Shown here one piece after another: positions 16,759-26,481 of a DNA stretch of 64,000 nucleotides. The position numbers and the translations under genes are program-made. The stretch's first letter is position 1, and each line of letters opens with the position of its first letter. The stretch is from NCBI GenBank assembly GCA_017454265.1, contig JAFTDJ010000003.1, forward strand, positions 1 to 64,000, given 5' to 3'. A model generated the notes under the pieces. The model did not search any database. It had not been told where the DNA came from and was given only the letters and a program-made list of their open reading frames with translations. Source of the stretch: Bacteroidales bacterium. GTDB lineage: Bacteria; Bacteroidota; Bacteroidia; Bacteroidales; UBA932.

Positions 16759-18162
16759 CTAGATTTCCTTGCGCCAGCGAGCTATGGGGATATTGAGCTG
16801 GCGACGGTATTTTGCAATGGTGCGGCGGGCGATATTGTAGCCGCGTTCAGCCATTTTGTCCACCAGCTCCTCGTCTGTGAGGGGCTTCTTCTTGTCTTCT
16901 GAATCCACGCACTCCTGCAGTACTTTCTTGAGTTCGCGGGTAGAGACCTCCTCGCCCTCCTTGTTTTCCATCCCCTCGGAGAAGAAATACTTGAGAGGAA
17001 AAATACCGAAGTGGGTTTCTATGAATTTGCTGTTGACAACGCGGCTGATGGTGGAAATATCGAAGCCTGTCATCTCGGCAATGTCTTTAAGCACCATGGG
17101 ACGCAGGTTGCTCTCGTCCCCGTCCAGGAAGTAGTCGTACTGGTAATCCAAAATGGCGCGCATGGTCTTGCTGAGCGTATTTTGGCGTTGCTTGAGGGCT
17201 TCAACGAACCATTTTGCAGAATCCAGTTTCTGTTTTACGAACGCTGCCGCTTCCTTCTGCGCGCGCTCGGAAGAACCCTTGGCATCCAAAAGCAGGTCTG
17301 CATATTTCTTGTTTACCCTTATTTCGGGAACGTTGAAGCGGGGCATAGTAAAGTCCAGTACGCCGTCGTGCTCGTCGAGGATGAAGTCCGGTACAATCTG
17401 CTGGGACTGATCGACGTACGCGTCTTCCACCTGTCCGCCAGGTGACGGATTAAGCTTGACTATCTTTGCGAAAGCTGCTTTCAACTGCTCCTCGGTGATA
17501 TTCAACTTTGAGCAGATCTTCTGGAAGTGCTTGTTGGAAAAGTCCTGGAAACACTCATCTACAATGCGGATTGCCGTGCGTACCTCGGGAGTCTGGTTGA
17601 GGTTGCGGAGCTGGATGAGAAGGCATTCCCTGAGGTCCCGCGCTCCCACTCCGGACGGTTCGAAATCCTGGATTACCTGCAGCATCTCTTCGACTTCTTC
17701 GGTCGTGGTCTCGATGTTGGCACGGAAGGCAAGGTCATCTACCAGAGTGTCCGTGCTGCGCCTCAGGTAACCGTCGTCGTCGAGGCTTCCTATGATGAAA
17801 GACGCCACTTCCCGCTGGTGCGGAGTGAGGTTGCGGAAGCCAAGCTGGCGCTGAAGGCTCTGCGTAAATCCTTCCTTCACGGCGAAGGTATTGTATTCCG
17901 GTCTGGGGTCCTTTCCCCAGTTGTTGACTTTCAGGCGGTATGCGGGGATGTCGCCGTCTTCCTTTATGGCGTCGATGGAGACATCTTTGGTGTCCGGGTC
18001 ACTGTCGGGCCCGGGGGTGTCGTCCAGTACCGGGTTGCTCTCCAGCTCGGCGCGAACCTTCTGCTCCAGCTCCTGGACAGGCATCATAATGAGCTTGATG
18101 GTCTGTATCTGAAGTGGAGAAAGCTTTTGCTGCTGTTTGAGTTCCAGTCCTGTCTTGAGCAT
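16759..18162 (-). CDS. rpoN: RNA polymerase sigma-54 factor RpoN
   Basis: RpoN directs RNA polymerase to -24/-12 promoters and needs enhancer-binding ATPases for activity. The 467-residue protein has a Gln/Leu-rich N-terminal activator region (LELKQQQKLSPLQIQTIKL), a core-binding domain, and the C-terminal RpoN box ARRTIAKYRRQLNIP just before the end. Its ATG shares one base with the stop of the upstream SPOR gene, so it is probably transcribed with two envelope proteins. No sigma-54 activator is found in the window. Confidence 0.95.
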   Translation of the reverse strand: MLKTGLELKQQQKLSPLQIQTIKLIMMPVQELEQKVRAELESNPVLDDTPGPDSDPDTKDVSIDAIKEDGDIPAYRLKVNNWGKDPRPEYNTFAVKEGFTQSLQRQLGFRNLTPHQREVASFIIGSLDDDGYLRRSTDTLVDDLAFRANIETTTEEVEEMLQVIQDFEPSGVGARDLRECLLIQLRNLNQTPEVRTAIRIVDECFQDFSNKHFQKICSKLNITEEQLKAAFAKIVKLNPSPGGQVEDAYVDQSQQIVPDFILDEHDGVLDFTMPRFNVPEIRVNKKYADLLLDAKGSSERAQKEAAAFVKQKLDSAKWFVEALKQRQNTLSKTMRAILDYQYDYFLDGDESNLRPMVLKDIAEMTGFDISTISRVVNSKFIETHFGIFPLKYFFSEGMENKEGEEVSTRELKKVLQECVDSEDKKKPLTDEELVDKMAERGYNIARRTIAKYRRQLNIPIARWRKEI

Positions 18163-18605
18163 CAGTTCCTAACTATGAAAGCCGCCGGGAATGCAGGCTG
18201 TATTGTTTTCAGAGCCGCTGCGGCCTCTGCCTTTGTAGCGTAGTTGCCCACGGTTACCTTGAAAAAAGGATCCGTAAACGTCCTGGATACGGAAACTCCG
18301 GGATGCAGGTTGCGAAAACGGGCCGCCGCAGCTTCCGATGCCGCACGCGCGTTTTGTCCGCTGTCGAAATAGATACGGATGCGGAAAGACTGGCCCTCCA
18401 TGCCGGAGGCGGCACGCTTCTCGTTTCTTTCGATGTGCGCCATCATGGCTTCGCGCACTTCCTTGCTCTGTCTCACGCACAGATTCTCCGAAAGCTTGTC
18501 GAATACGTCGTAAACGGCAACGCTGTCCTGCGTTGCACGTGACTGCGCACGCAGGGAACAAACGGAAAACAGTGCAAGGCAAAGTATGAGCGCTGTCCTT
18601 TTCAT
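18162..18605 (-). CDS. Secreted SPOR-domain protein
   Basis: This is a 147-residue exported protein with a clear signal peptide (MKRTALILCLALFSVCSLRAQ). The C-terminal half (about residues 72-147) fits a SPOR domain, the fold that binds denuded peptidoglycan glycans at division sites; segments such as FRIRIYFDSGQ and PFFKVTVGNYATKAEA match its usual strand pattern. The middle region is helical and charged. It overlaps the upstream LEA14-like gene by four bases and rpoN by one. A role at the septum or cell wall is inference from the domain. Confidence 0.75.
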   Translation of the reverse strand: MKRTALILCLALFSVCSLRAQSRATQDSVAVYDVFDKLSENLCVRQSKEVREAMMAHIERNEKRAASGMEGQSFRIRIYFDSGQNARAASEAAAARFRNLHPGVSVSRTFTDPFFKVTVGNYATKAEAAAALKTIQPAFPAAFIVRN

Positions 18606-19069
18606 ATCTGTCCTATCAAATCCTTTACGGGAATATCCTTATATTCGAAATACTTTCCCAATCCGCTCTTCAACGTACCCCTGAACCCCACGTCTATGGT
18701 CATGGCCGCCAGGTCCGGCTGTTTGACGAGGGAAAGCAAGGTGAAGGGATTGAAGTTTTCGTCCATTGTGCCGTGGAAGGTCACTGAATAGATGAGCTCG
18801 GTGCGGGGTGAAATCGTTATGTCTTCGGCAGTCAGGTGCAAGCAAGGTACCTGGTTCATCTTTATGACCGCAGACATTTCGGACAGCGTAACCTGAGGCG
18901 CAGGATTGTCTATGCTGAGATTAAGCACTGCGTCGAAAGCCGACAGTCCACGGGGCGACAGCGACACCAGCTCGCAGGATGTGAGTTTGATGTCCTTGAA
19001 CGAACCGGAACACGAAGACAGGCAAACTCCGGCCAGGGCGGTCATAAGTATGAGCACGAACTTTTTCAT
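18602..19069 (-). CDS. LEA14-like (LEA_2) lipoprotein
   Basis: This is a 155-residue lipoprotein with a signal peptide ending in a lipobox (CLSSC). The body has alternating beta-strand character and the pattern LNLSIDNPAP seen in LEA type-2/water-stress-hypersensitivity domains. The molecular role of bacterial members is unknown. The reading frame extends to 19186, but that part lies within the neighbouring transporter gene. I start at the ATG ending at 19069, directly after a promoter box. It is the first gene of a three-gene operon with the SPOR protein and rpoN. Confidence 0.68.
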   Translation of the reverse strand: MKKFVLILMTALAGVCLSSCSGSFKDIKLTSCELVSLSPRGLSAFDAVLNLSIDNPAPQVTLSEMSAVIKMNQVPCLHLTAEDITISPRTELIYSVTFHGTMDENFNPFTLLSLVKQPDLAAMTIDVGFRGTLKSGLGKYFEYKDIPVKDLIGQI

Positions 19070-19076
19070 CACCTTG

Positions 19077-19084
19077 CAAATATA
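19077..19084 (-). promoter_or_regulatory. Predicted promoter -7 box for the LEA14/SPOR/rpoN operon
   Basis: The minus strand reads TATATTTG, seven bases before the ATG at 19069. A start of transcription a few bases downstream would give an almost leaderless mRNA. The box straddles the end of the upstream transporter gene. Confidence 0.55.
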
Positions 19085-19085
19085 A

Positions 19086-20501
19086 TCAATTTTGAGCTTT
19101 CTTGGCTTCGTATTCTGCACGTACCTCTTCGAGCAGCTTCTCAGCCTTCTCATAGCCGTCGGCGGGCTTGCCCCACAGGAGTGCAAGCAAAACTGCGCCT
19201 ACGATACCCATCGCAATGGCTGCAATGTAAACTCCGTCCCATCCCAGCTCCGGATTGTCGGCAATAAGTCCAAAAACCGCGCCGGATACGATGGGGCTGA
19301 GGTAACATACTATTCCGACTATGCCGTTGGCCGTAGCTGCGGCACGCTTGGTGGCCTGATTGGATGCTGCAATGCCCAGGAGTGCCTGGGGGCCGTAGAT
19401 GAAGAATGCAGAGAGCACAAGCATTGTGATGAACAGCCAGGGAATATCTTTTACCTGCCAGAATACAAACAGGCATATTACTGCCATTACCGTGCATATC
19501 GCACTGGTACACTGAGCCTTGCTCTTGAAGAACTTGTCTGTCGCCCAGCCGGCGAACAGCATTCCTACGATGCCTCCCACAATTTCGCATGCCCCGACGA
19601 TGGAAGCCGCCAGCGTGATGTCCAGACCTTTGTCCTGCACAAGTATGGTGGACCCCCAGTCAAGTATCGTGAAGCGTATCACATACACGAAGAAGTCTGC
19701 CACGGCGATAATCCAGATGATGGGGTTGCCGAAGGCCATCTTGCTCACGAATTTTTTATATGCCAGGCGGGTGAACTCAGGGTCTTCCGCCTCAGCCGGA
19801 GCGTCTTCGTGCTTGTGGGAGTCCATATCTTCCGGGTTGGGGAGACCGACGGATGCCGGGGTGTCCTTGAGTCCGAAGAAGATGAGCGCGGCACCGAAGA
19901 TTGCAAGAATTGCCGGAGCCCAGAAGCACCACTGCCACGCGGAATTGCCGAAAGTACCCAGGATGGCGCCTATCATAAGAGCCAGCAGACCTGCTCCGAT
20001 GGAATGGGATGCATTCCAGATGCTTTGCTTCGTGGCAAGTTCGGAAGGCTTGATCCAGTGTGCCATAAGGCTGGAGCAAGGGGGATATCCCATACCCTGA
20101 AGGTATCCGTTTATGAGCCAGAGCGAACCCAGTATATACACGAAGCCGACAGTTGCTTTCCCGGTGGTGTCCAGCACACTGAAGAAACCGTTTACGGCCG
20201 GAATGAAGCCGATGGCGATATTCACGACGGCGGAAAGAAGCAGGCCGATGGCCATCATCCTCTTACGGCTGAAGCGGTCTGCAAGCATACCGTTGATGAA
20301 ACGCGAAACACCGTAGATTACTCCGTTGAGAGTGAGGAAGATACCGAGTTGCGTCTTGCTCAGGCCGAGTTCCGATTCCAGGGCCGGCATTGCGATACTG
20401 AAGTTCTTGCGTACAAAATAGAACAAAGCGTAGCCTATCATCAGGATGATAAGGGTGCGCCACTGCCAGTAGTTGTACTTATTGACTGTTGCCTTATCCA
20501 T
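19086..20501 (-). CDS. OPA-family organophosphate:phosphate antiporter (GlpT/UhpT-like)
   Basis: This is a 471-residue inner-membrane major facilitator with about 12 membrane segments. It matches the organophosphate:Pi antiporter family: the segment YFVRKNFSIAMP contains the Arg equivalent to GlpT Arg45. IWNASHSIGAG keeps the His equivalent to GlpT His165, and IRFTILDWG keeps the Arg equivalent to Arg269. The likely substrate is therefore glycerol-3-phosphate or a hexose phosphate exchanged for phosphate; which one cannot be told. It follows the NigD-like lipoprotein by three bases. A relative begins at 63689. Confidence 0.85.
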   Translation of the reverse strand: MDKATVNKYNYWQWRTLIILMIGYALFYFVRKNFSIAMPALESELGLSKTQLGIFLTLNGVIYGVSRFINGMLADRFSRKRMMAIGLLLSAVVNIAIGFIPAVNGFFSVLDTTGKATVGFVYILGSLWLINGYLQGMGYPPCSSLMAHWIKPSELATKQSIWNASHSIGAGLLALMIGAILGTFGNSAWQWCFWAPAILAIFGAALIFFGLKDTPASVGLPNPEDMDSHKHEDAPAEAEDPEFTRLAYKKFVSKMAFGNPIIWIIAVADFFVYVIRFTILDWGSTILVQDKGLDITLAASIVGACEIVGGIVGMLFAGWATDKFFKSKAQCTSAICTVMAVICLFVFWQVKDIPWLFITMLVLSAFFIYGPQALLGIAASNQATKRAAATANGIVGIVCYLSPIVSGAVFGLIADNPELGWDGVYIAAIAMGIVGAVLLALLWGKPADGYEKAEKLLEEVRAEYEAKKAQN

Positions 20502-20504
20502 AAT

Positions 20505-21167
20505 TTATTTGGTTATAGGGGTGCAGATTCCGGACCATTGGGAGTCCCAGAACCATTTTATCTCAAGCGTTGTGGTTTTGCCTTCGGCTATCTTGTCCGC
20601 CAGCGGGAAAGAGGCATAAAAGGGAAACTGAATAAACTGGCCAGTGCCTTCTTCTCCGGCCGTCGCCTCGCCGGCGTTGTGCCTCAGAACTACATGAAGA
20701 GTGTCTGGAGTTGCGCCTGGAACAATCTGGAGGTTGATTTCGTGGACGGCGTTGGATTCTTCTTCCAACATTACCGTGCAAAGCATATTCAGATATTCTC
20801 CAGACCAGTTACCGTCGTCCATGCGAATGGGGTCGTCGCCAAGCGCGGCTTCCTCTTCTTTCGTGCTGCAGGTAACCGGATCTTTGCTGAGAGGTACCGA
20901 ATAATCCAGGATTTCGGCCAGATACGAATTATCTGAGCCGTTCACTTTCTCGTAAACGTCGAACATGGCTACGAGCCGCCCCTCCTTGGGCATGAAATCA
21001 GAGGACTCAATGTTGGTGAAGCGGTAAGTCCTGCCGTCGTCGCCCAAAAAGTTCCAGGCCCCTTGCATTGTACCGAACATACTGCCCCTGTAGAGGATGT
21101 CCTTGGTGGTTTTACAGGAAGTGAGGCACAGGGCCGCACATATCAGGTATAAGAATATTCGTTTCAT
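20505..21167 (-). CDS. NigD-like lipoprotein
   Basis: This is a 220-residue lipoprotein with signal peptide and lipobox (ALCLTSC). The body resembles Bacteroidales NigD-like proteins: an N-terminal small beta domain (segment RLVAMFDVYEKVNGSDNSYLAEI) and a C-terminal beta-sandwich region ending near IKWFWDSQW. Function of the family is not established. I start at the ATG ending at 21167, which overlaps the stop of the Fur-family gene (ATGA), rather than an upstream start inside that gene. It is followed after three bases by the OPA transporter. Confidence 0.55.
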   Translation of the reverse strand: MKRIFLYLICAALCLTSCKTTKDILYRGSMFGTMQGAWNFLGDDGRTYRFTNIESSDFMPKEGRLVAMFDVYEKVNGSDNSYLAEILDYSVPLSKDPVTCSTKEEEAALGDDPIRMDDGNWSGEYLNMLCTVMLEEESNAVHEINLQIVPGATPDTLHVVLRHNAGEATAGEEGTGQFIQFPFYASFPLADKIAEGKTTTLEIKWFWDSQWSGICTPITK

Positions 21168-21616
21168 AACAGTTTTTTTCTTGTGGGGTGACACAGTATC
21201 AAGACCTCAAAGTCATCTATTTTGTAACCGCGGAAGCGCCGGCGTTTGAGCCCTTGCTCGGCGGAAGCAAGCATTTCGTCGGCTTCTACATCTACAAACA
21301 CGTGGTTGCGGGTGTCGTAAAGGTGAGCGTGTCTGTAGGAATTGATATCGAAATACATTTTGTTGTTGGCGCTCAGCCTGCGTCCGTAGATACCCTCGTC
21401 GGCAAGGGATGTCAGGATATTGTAAACCGAGGACTGGGTAATCTTGCAGCTGCCGTCGTTTTTGATCTTGTCGTAAACGGACTCTGCAGTAGCGTGTATC
21501 ATCTCCATCATCACTCCGTGTACCGCAATGCGCTGGGCAGTGGCTTTCAGGCCGTGCTGTTTAAGCAGCTTCCTGAAAGTTTCCATGTCCTTGGGTTTGC
21601 GGTTGAATCTTGGCAT
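21164..21616 (-). CDS. Fur-family transcriptional regulator lacking CxxC zinc motifs
   Basis: This is a 150-residue protein with a winged-helix N-terminal domain (KATAQRIAVHGVM, ITQSSVYNILTSLADEG), typical of Fur/PerR/Zur regulators. The metal-binding region reads RHAHLYDTRNHVFVD where the family normally has HHHH/CxxCG-type residues, and no CxxC pair is present. The protein therefore probably lacks the structural zinc site, while His and Asp residues of a sensing site may remain. I start at the ATG ending at 21616, just after recN. Targets and the metal or oxidant sensed are unknown. Confidence 0.82.
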   Translation of the reverse strand: MPRFNRKPKDMETFRKLLKQHGLKATAQRIAVHGVMMEMIHATAESVYDKIKNDGSCKITQSSVYNILTSLADEGIYGRRLSANNKMYFDINSYRHAHLYDTRNHVFVDVEADEMLASAEQGLKRRRFRGYKIDDFEVLILCHPTRKKLL

Positions 21617-21620
21617 GGCC

Positions 21621-23237
21621 TCAGTCTTCGTTAAGCAGTGAAACCGCGTTCGCAACAGCCTCCGGCGTGATGGTTGAACCGCTCAGAAGCCTCGCGATTT
21701 CCTGTACCCGTTCTTCTCCATCAACGCGGCGTATCTTTGAAATGCTTCGTCCGCTGGACGGTTCGAATTGTTTGCTCACAACGAAGTGAGCGGTGCCTTT
21801 TGCCGCGACCTGGGGCAGGTGAGTGATGGATATCACCTGCATGCTCTTTCCCATCCGGCATATCATAGTGCCCATCTTGTCGGCTACGCTTCCTGATACG
21901 CCGCTGTCGATTTCGTCGAAAATCATAGTGGGAAGCTTCTCGAAGCGGGCCAGTACATCTTTGAGACTCAGCATGATACGGGACAGCTCTCCTCCGGAGG
22001 CGCACTTTGCGACATCCTGAAGGGCCCGGCCGTCTGCCGAGAAGCGGAAATTCACGGAGTCCTTTCCGGACGGCCCCGGAGAGCCGGGAACGATATCTAC
22101 GGCAAAAACAGCCCTTTCCAGTTCCAGGAAATGCAGGCTGTTCTGCACTTCAAGTGCGAGTCGTGGAGCAGCTTCCTTGCGGGCGGAACATAGTTTGTCG
22201 CATATCGTGTCGTAGTTTTTCTGGAGAGCCTTCAGCTGCTCTTCCAGCTCTTTGCACTTGTCGGCAAGCTCTTCGCAGCCGTCCAGCGACCGGCTGTAGC
22301 TGTCCCGAAGCTCCATAAGCTCGGTTTCGCTTTTGCATGAGTGTTTCCCCAGCAGCCGGTAAAGCAGGGACAGCCTGTCTTCTACAGCGGTGAGGCGCTC
22401 TTCCGATGCGTCGCTCCGTTCGGCAGTGTCTTCTGCCTCGGCGAAAATATCCTCCAGTTCTATCCTGGCAGATTCCAGCCTTTCTGCAAGAGGAGCAAGC
22501 TCCGGCATATATCTGCCGGCCTGCTCAAGGGCTTTCCGGGCTTCTCTGAGGCTTTCGCTTACGCCTTCCTGTCCGCTTGGACGGAAATAATTCAGCGCGA
22601 GAGCCAGCTTCTCCTGAATCTGTCCGGCATTTGCAAGAACTTTATGCTCCGCCTCCAGTTCCTTCACTTCTCCTTCTTTAAGGGAGGCGGCGCTGAGCTC
22701 CGCAAACTGGGCTTCGTTGTAGTCCCGTTCTGCAGTCGAACGCCGGAGCTGCTCCCGGGTGTCCTCAAGGGAGCAACGGCATTCATTCAGGGCTTTACAT
22801 GCCGCCGCACACTCCCGGGCGGCGCTTTCGTTTGCCGCAAAATGGTCCAGCAGGCGAAGCTGGAACTGCTTGTCCGTAAGCAGCAGGCTGTTGTGCTGGG
22901 AATGGATATCTACAAGATGAGAACTCAGTTCGGAGAGTTCCTGCACCTGTACCGGGCAGTCGTCGATAAAACTTCTGGAACGTCCGGAAGAGTAGATCAT
23001 ACGCCTTACTATGCGCATTCCCTCCGGAGTGTCGAATTCCCCTTCCACGATACAGGTCTCCGCACCTTCGCTTATCATTCCGGGGTCTGCCTTGTCTCCG
23101 GCCAGCAAGCCGAGGGCGCCCAGCAGTATGGACTTTCCCGCGCCGGTCTGGCCTGTAACAATCACAAGGCCCTCGGGAAAGCTGATGTCCAGAGAGTCTA
23201 TGAGGATGTAATTTCGTATGTGGAGGCTGCGGAGCAT
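21621..23237 (-). CDS. recN: DNA repair protein RecN
   Basis: RecN is an SMC-like ATPase acting early in double-strand break repair. The 538-residue protein starts with the ABC-type head (Walker A GQTGAGKS, residues 29-36). It has a long central coiled-coil region rich in Glu, Ala, Leu and Arg, and then the C-terminal signature and Walker B (SGGELSRIMLSLK and MIFDEIDSGVSG). Length and architecture are normal. It sits nine bases after the omega-like gene and ends four bases before the Fur-family start. Confidence 0.95.
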   Translation of the reverse strand: MLRSLHIRNYILIDSLDISFPEGLVIVTGQTGAGKSILLGALGLLAGDKADPGMISEGAETCIVEGEFDTPEGMRIVRRMIYSSGRSRSFIDDCPVQVQELSELSSHLVDIHSQHNSLLLTDKQFQLRLLDHFAANESAARECAAACKALNECRCSLEDTREQLRRSTAERDYNEAQFAELSAASLKEGEVKELEAEHKVLANAGQIQEKLALALNYFRPSGQEGVSESLREARKALEQAGRYMPELAPLAERLESARIELEDIFAEAEDTAERSDASEERLTAVEDRLSLLYRLLGKHSCKSETELMELRDSYSRSLDGCEELADKCKELEEQLKALQKNYDTICDKLCSARKEAAPRLALEVQNSLHFLELERAVFAVDIVPGSPGPSGKDSVNFRFSADGRALQDVAKCASGGELSRIMLSLKDVLARFEKLPTMIFDEIDSGVSGSVADKMGTMICRMGKSMQVISITHLPQVAAKGTAHFVVSKQFEPSSGRSISKIRRVDGEERVQEIARLLSGSTITPEAVANAVSLLNED

Positions 23238-23246
23238 CTGGCCTGC

Positions 23247-23570
23247 CTACTCGGGCTTGCCGTCTGCTTTTGCAAAGCGGAAGGACAGCTCGCCTTCTTC
23301 GAATTCCGAGATGGCGACCAGGCCCGGTTTAGGCTGACGCTCGAAGTACTTGGAGATTTCTATCTGCTCCTTGTTTTCGAAGGTCTCCTCCATGGTGTCC
23401 CGCTCGTTGCGGAAGTCTTCCAGGCGCTTGTTGAGCTCTTTCTTCTCCGCCAGGGCAATCTGGTTGGCCCTCTGGGCGAGTATCACTACAGTTTCATAAA
23501 TGTTGCCCGTGGGGGCGGCGAGGTTCTTGATGTCCCTCGTGATTGTGTTGTTGGGTACTTTGTTTTCCAT
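23247..23570 (-). CDS. Rpb6/omega-like RNA polymerase-associated protein
   Basis: This is a 107-residue cytoplasmic protein. The N-terminal half (ITRDIKNLAAPTGNIYETVVILAQRANQIA) fits the RNA polymerase Rpb6/omega fold. A charged helical region and a C-terminal extension follow. A protein of this kind between bamD and recN is a recurring arrangement in Bacteroidota, where it is annotated as an omega-like subunit. I use the ATG ending at 23570; an alternative GTG adds five residues. No other omega candidate is visible in the window. Confidence 0.65.
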   Translation of the reverse strand: MENKVPNNTITRDIKNLAAPTGNIYETVVILAQRANQIALAEKKELNKRLEDFRNERDTMEETFENKEQIEISKYFERQPKPGLVAISEFEEGELSFRFAKADGKPE

Positions 23571-23603
23571 ATCGTATGTACGCACTGTGACAAAGCGAAA
23601 GTT

Positions 23604-24388
23604 TCAATATTTTTCTTTCGCTTTTTTGAACAATCTGTCGAGTTCTCCGCGCATGGACGACTCGGGATACTCTCCAATGAAGTTGTAGTAGTCGTCGTAG
23701 AATACCAGAAACCTTTCCTTCTGCTTGTCTGCATAGCTCAGTTCCGCATATTTGTACGAAGCCATGGCAGTGTAATATAGTATGTTCTCGCGGTAACGGT
23801 TGTCGGCGTTGTCCTTGAGCACGTTGCGCAGCGCAACCCTGGCGGCCAGGTAGTCCTCCATCTTATAATATAGATAAGCGTTCTCGTAGGCCTTGTGGTC
23901 CAGGCGTTCGTTGAGGTCGTCCAGCATATGGTCGCACACGGAGCGGTACTCGCTGTCCGGATGGTTCATCAGGTACTCGTTGATGGCGGTGATGCATTTG
24001 TATGTAGGAGTCTGGTCGAGCTCATATCTGTATGTCCCGCGGTAAAGGCAGTCAAGGCGGAGGAAGGTGGCGGATTCTGCAAAGGGACTTCTCGGATAAT
24101 TGCTCAGGAAGCGGTCGAAATTTGTCTCTGCGGTATAATAGTCCTTGGCGCGGTAATTGCTCAGGCCCCAGTAATACTGTACCGTATCATCGCGGGCAGT
24201 GCCGTTGGTAAGGACGGAGAGGGACTCGAAAAGCTGACTTGACTTGCTGTATTTGCCTTCGCTGAAATAAGTGAAGGCGGCATCGTACTTGGCGTCTGCA
24301 TCGTTGCCCTCCAGCAACAGCTCGTACTGGCTCTTGCAGGCGCACAACAAGCTTAGCAGCACAGCTGCAGAACAGAAAACGGTTTTTT

Positions 24389-24392
<4 letters not shown>
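23604..24392 (-). CDS. bamD: Outer-membrane protein assembly factor BamD
   Basis: BamD is the periplasmic TPR lipoprotein that works with BamA in inserting outer-membrane beta-barrels. The 262-residue protein has a signal peptide ending at Cys19 (lipobox region LLCAC) and helical TPR-type repeats such as DAAFTYFSEGKYSKSSQLF. Segments FLSNYPRSPFAESA and YLMNHPDSEYRS are typical BamD/YfiO. bamA is in the same window at 30553. The start overlaps the trxB stop by four bases. Confidence 0.9.
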
Positions 24393-25309
<917 letters not shown>

Positions 25310-25311
25310 CT

Positions 25312-26481
25312 TTATTTTACTATTGTAATAGTATTGTTGGCGTTGTACTTGAGCCGGCGCACCGCGGTGTTGTTCTGTCCGCTTGCGTCGAAGCTGAAAT
25401 CGGTCTGCAGACCCTTTCCGGGGGTGGCTGCAAGTTCTTCCTTCCACATGTCGGGCTCTTTTTCGAGCAAAGGCCCAAAGTAGTTCAGAAGGTCATATCC
25501 CTGGAACACCCACTGGCCGGGGTCGCCCTTGAAAATCTTGCGGTAACTCTCGGAGAAGCGGCGCACTGCAGGCGCTCCGGCGTCGGCATAGTAGGAAGCG
25601 GTGATGCGTGCGGCGGCGGCGTGCAGGCTCTCGGTCTCCAGGTCGGAAAGGCTGCGCAGCTTGGACGTACTGTACACTATATTTTTCCCGCCCTTCAGGT
25701 TCATCAGGGCTATTTCGCGTATGGCGGAACTGCAGAAACTGTCGTTCTCCGACGCAATCACGAACCGGCAGCTGCCTTTTGCCGTCCCTTCGTAACTTGC
25801 GGGGGTTGAACTTATGCTGTACACGATCCCTTCCTCTCCCAGTTTCTGTGCAAGCCTCTGCGTGATTTCACCGTCCGAGTTCCCGTCGCTTTGCAGGAGC
25901 ACCACGGTATCGCCTCCCCGGAGGTCGTCTGCCAGCCAGCGCACGAGCTCGTCCACCTGGGCCTCCCAGCCTGCCGGGGCCTGTATGATATTGTACCTAT
26001 CTGTGAGTTGTGCGACCTTGGGGTCCAGGGGCGATATGATGTATTTACCGCGGGTGCGGGGCAGGATGCTCACAACGTCGTCGAAGTTCACGGGACCTAT
26101 TATGAGGTCGCTGCTGTCCAGCTGCGGCATGGTGGGAAGCTCCACGGTGGAATCGAAAACGTGAATTTCGTATTTATGCTCCGGCCTGCTGAGCTCATTG
26201 GCGGCCATGAGCACACCGCAGTAAAAATCCAGGAAGTTGCTGTTGGGGGTTTCTGTACTTTTGAGCGGAAGAATCAGGGCGACACGGGTCACCGGAACCG
26301 CCTCCTCCGTTTCTTCCTCTTCGAAGACGGGGGCAAGCGTCAATGTAGTGTCGGCTGCCGGACGTGATACCACTACGGTGTCTTTGCTCCCGCGGCCCCC
26401 CGGAAACAGATACCACTGCGCATAGACGCCCGCAGGCAGTCCCAGCAGCAGAAATACAACAGCTGTCAGATATCGTTTCAT
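25312..26481 (-). CDS. Exported type 1 periplasmic-binding-fold protein
   Basis: This is a 389-residue exported protein with signal peptide MKRYLTAVVFLLLGLPAGVYAQ. After a low-complexity linker, the segment VTRVALILPLK begins what looks like a receptor-type periplasmic binding fold (Peripla_BP_6), including DLIIGPVNFDDVVSI and WVFQGYDLLNYFG. No ABC transporter partner is nearby, so I doubt it is a transport component. LpoA-type proteins that stimulate cell-wall synthases use a similar fold, but that link is speculative. The ATG overlaps the glycosyltransferase stop by four bases. Confidence 0.6.
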   Translation of the reverse strand: MKRYLTAVVFLLLGLPAGVYAQWYLFPGGRGSKDTVVVSRPAADTTLTLAPVFEEEETEEAVPVTRVALILPLKSTETPNSNFLDFYCGVLMAANELSRPEHKYEIHVFDSTVELPTMPQLDSSDLIIGPVNFDDVVSILPRTRGKYIISPLDPKVAQLTDRYNIIQAPAGWEAQVDELVRWLADDLRGGDTVVLLQSDGNSDGEITQRLAQKLGEEGIVYSISSTPASYEGTAKGSCRFVIASENDSFCSSAIREIALMNLKGGKNIVYSTSKLRSLSDLETESLHAAAARITASYYADAGAPAVRRFSESYRKIFKGDPGQWVFQGYDLLNYFGPLLEKEPDMWKEELAATPGKGLQTDFSFDASGQNNTAVRRLKYNANNTITIVK

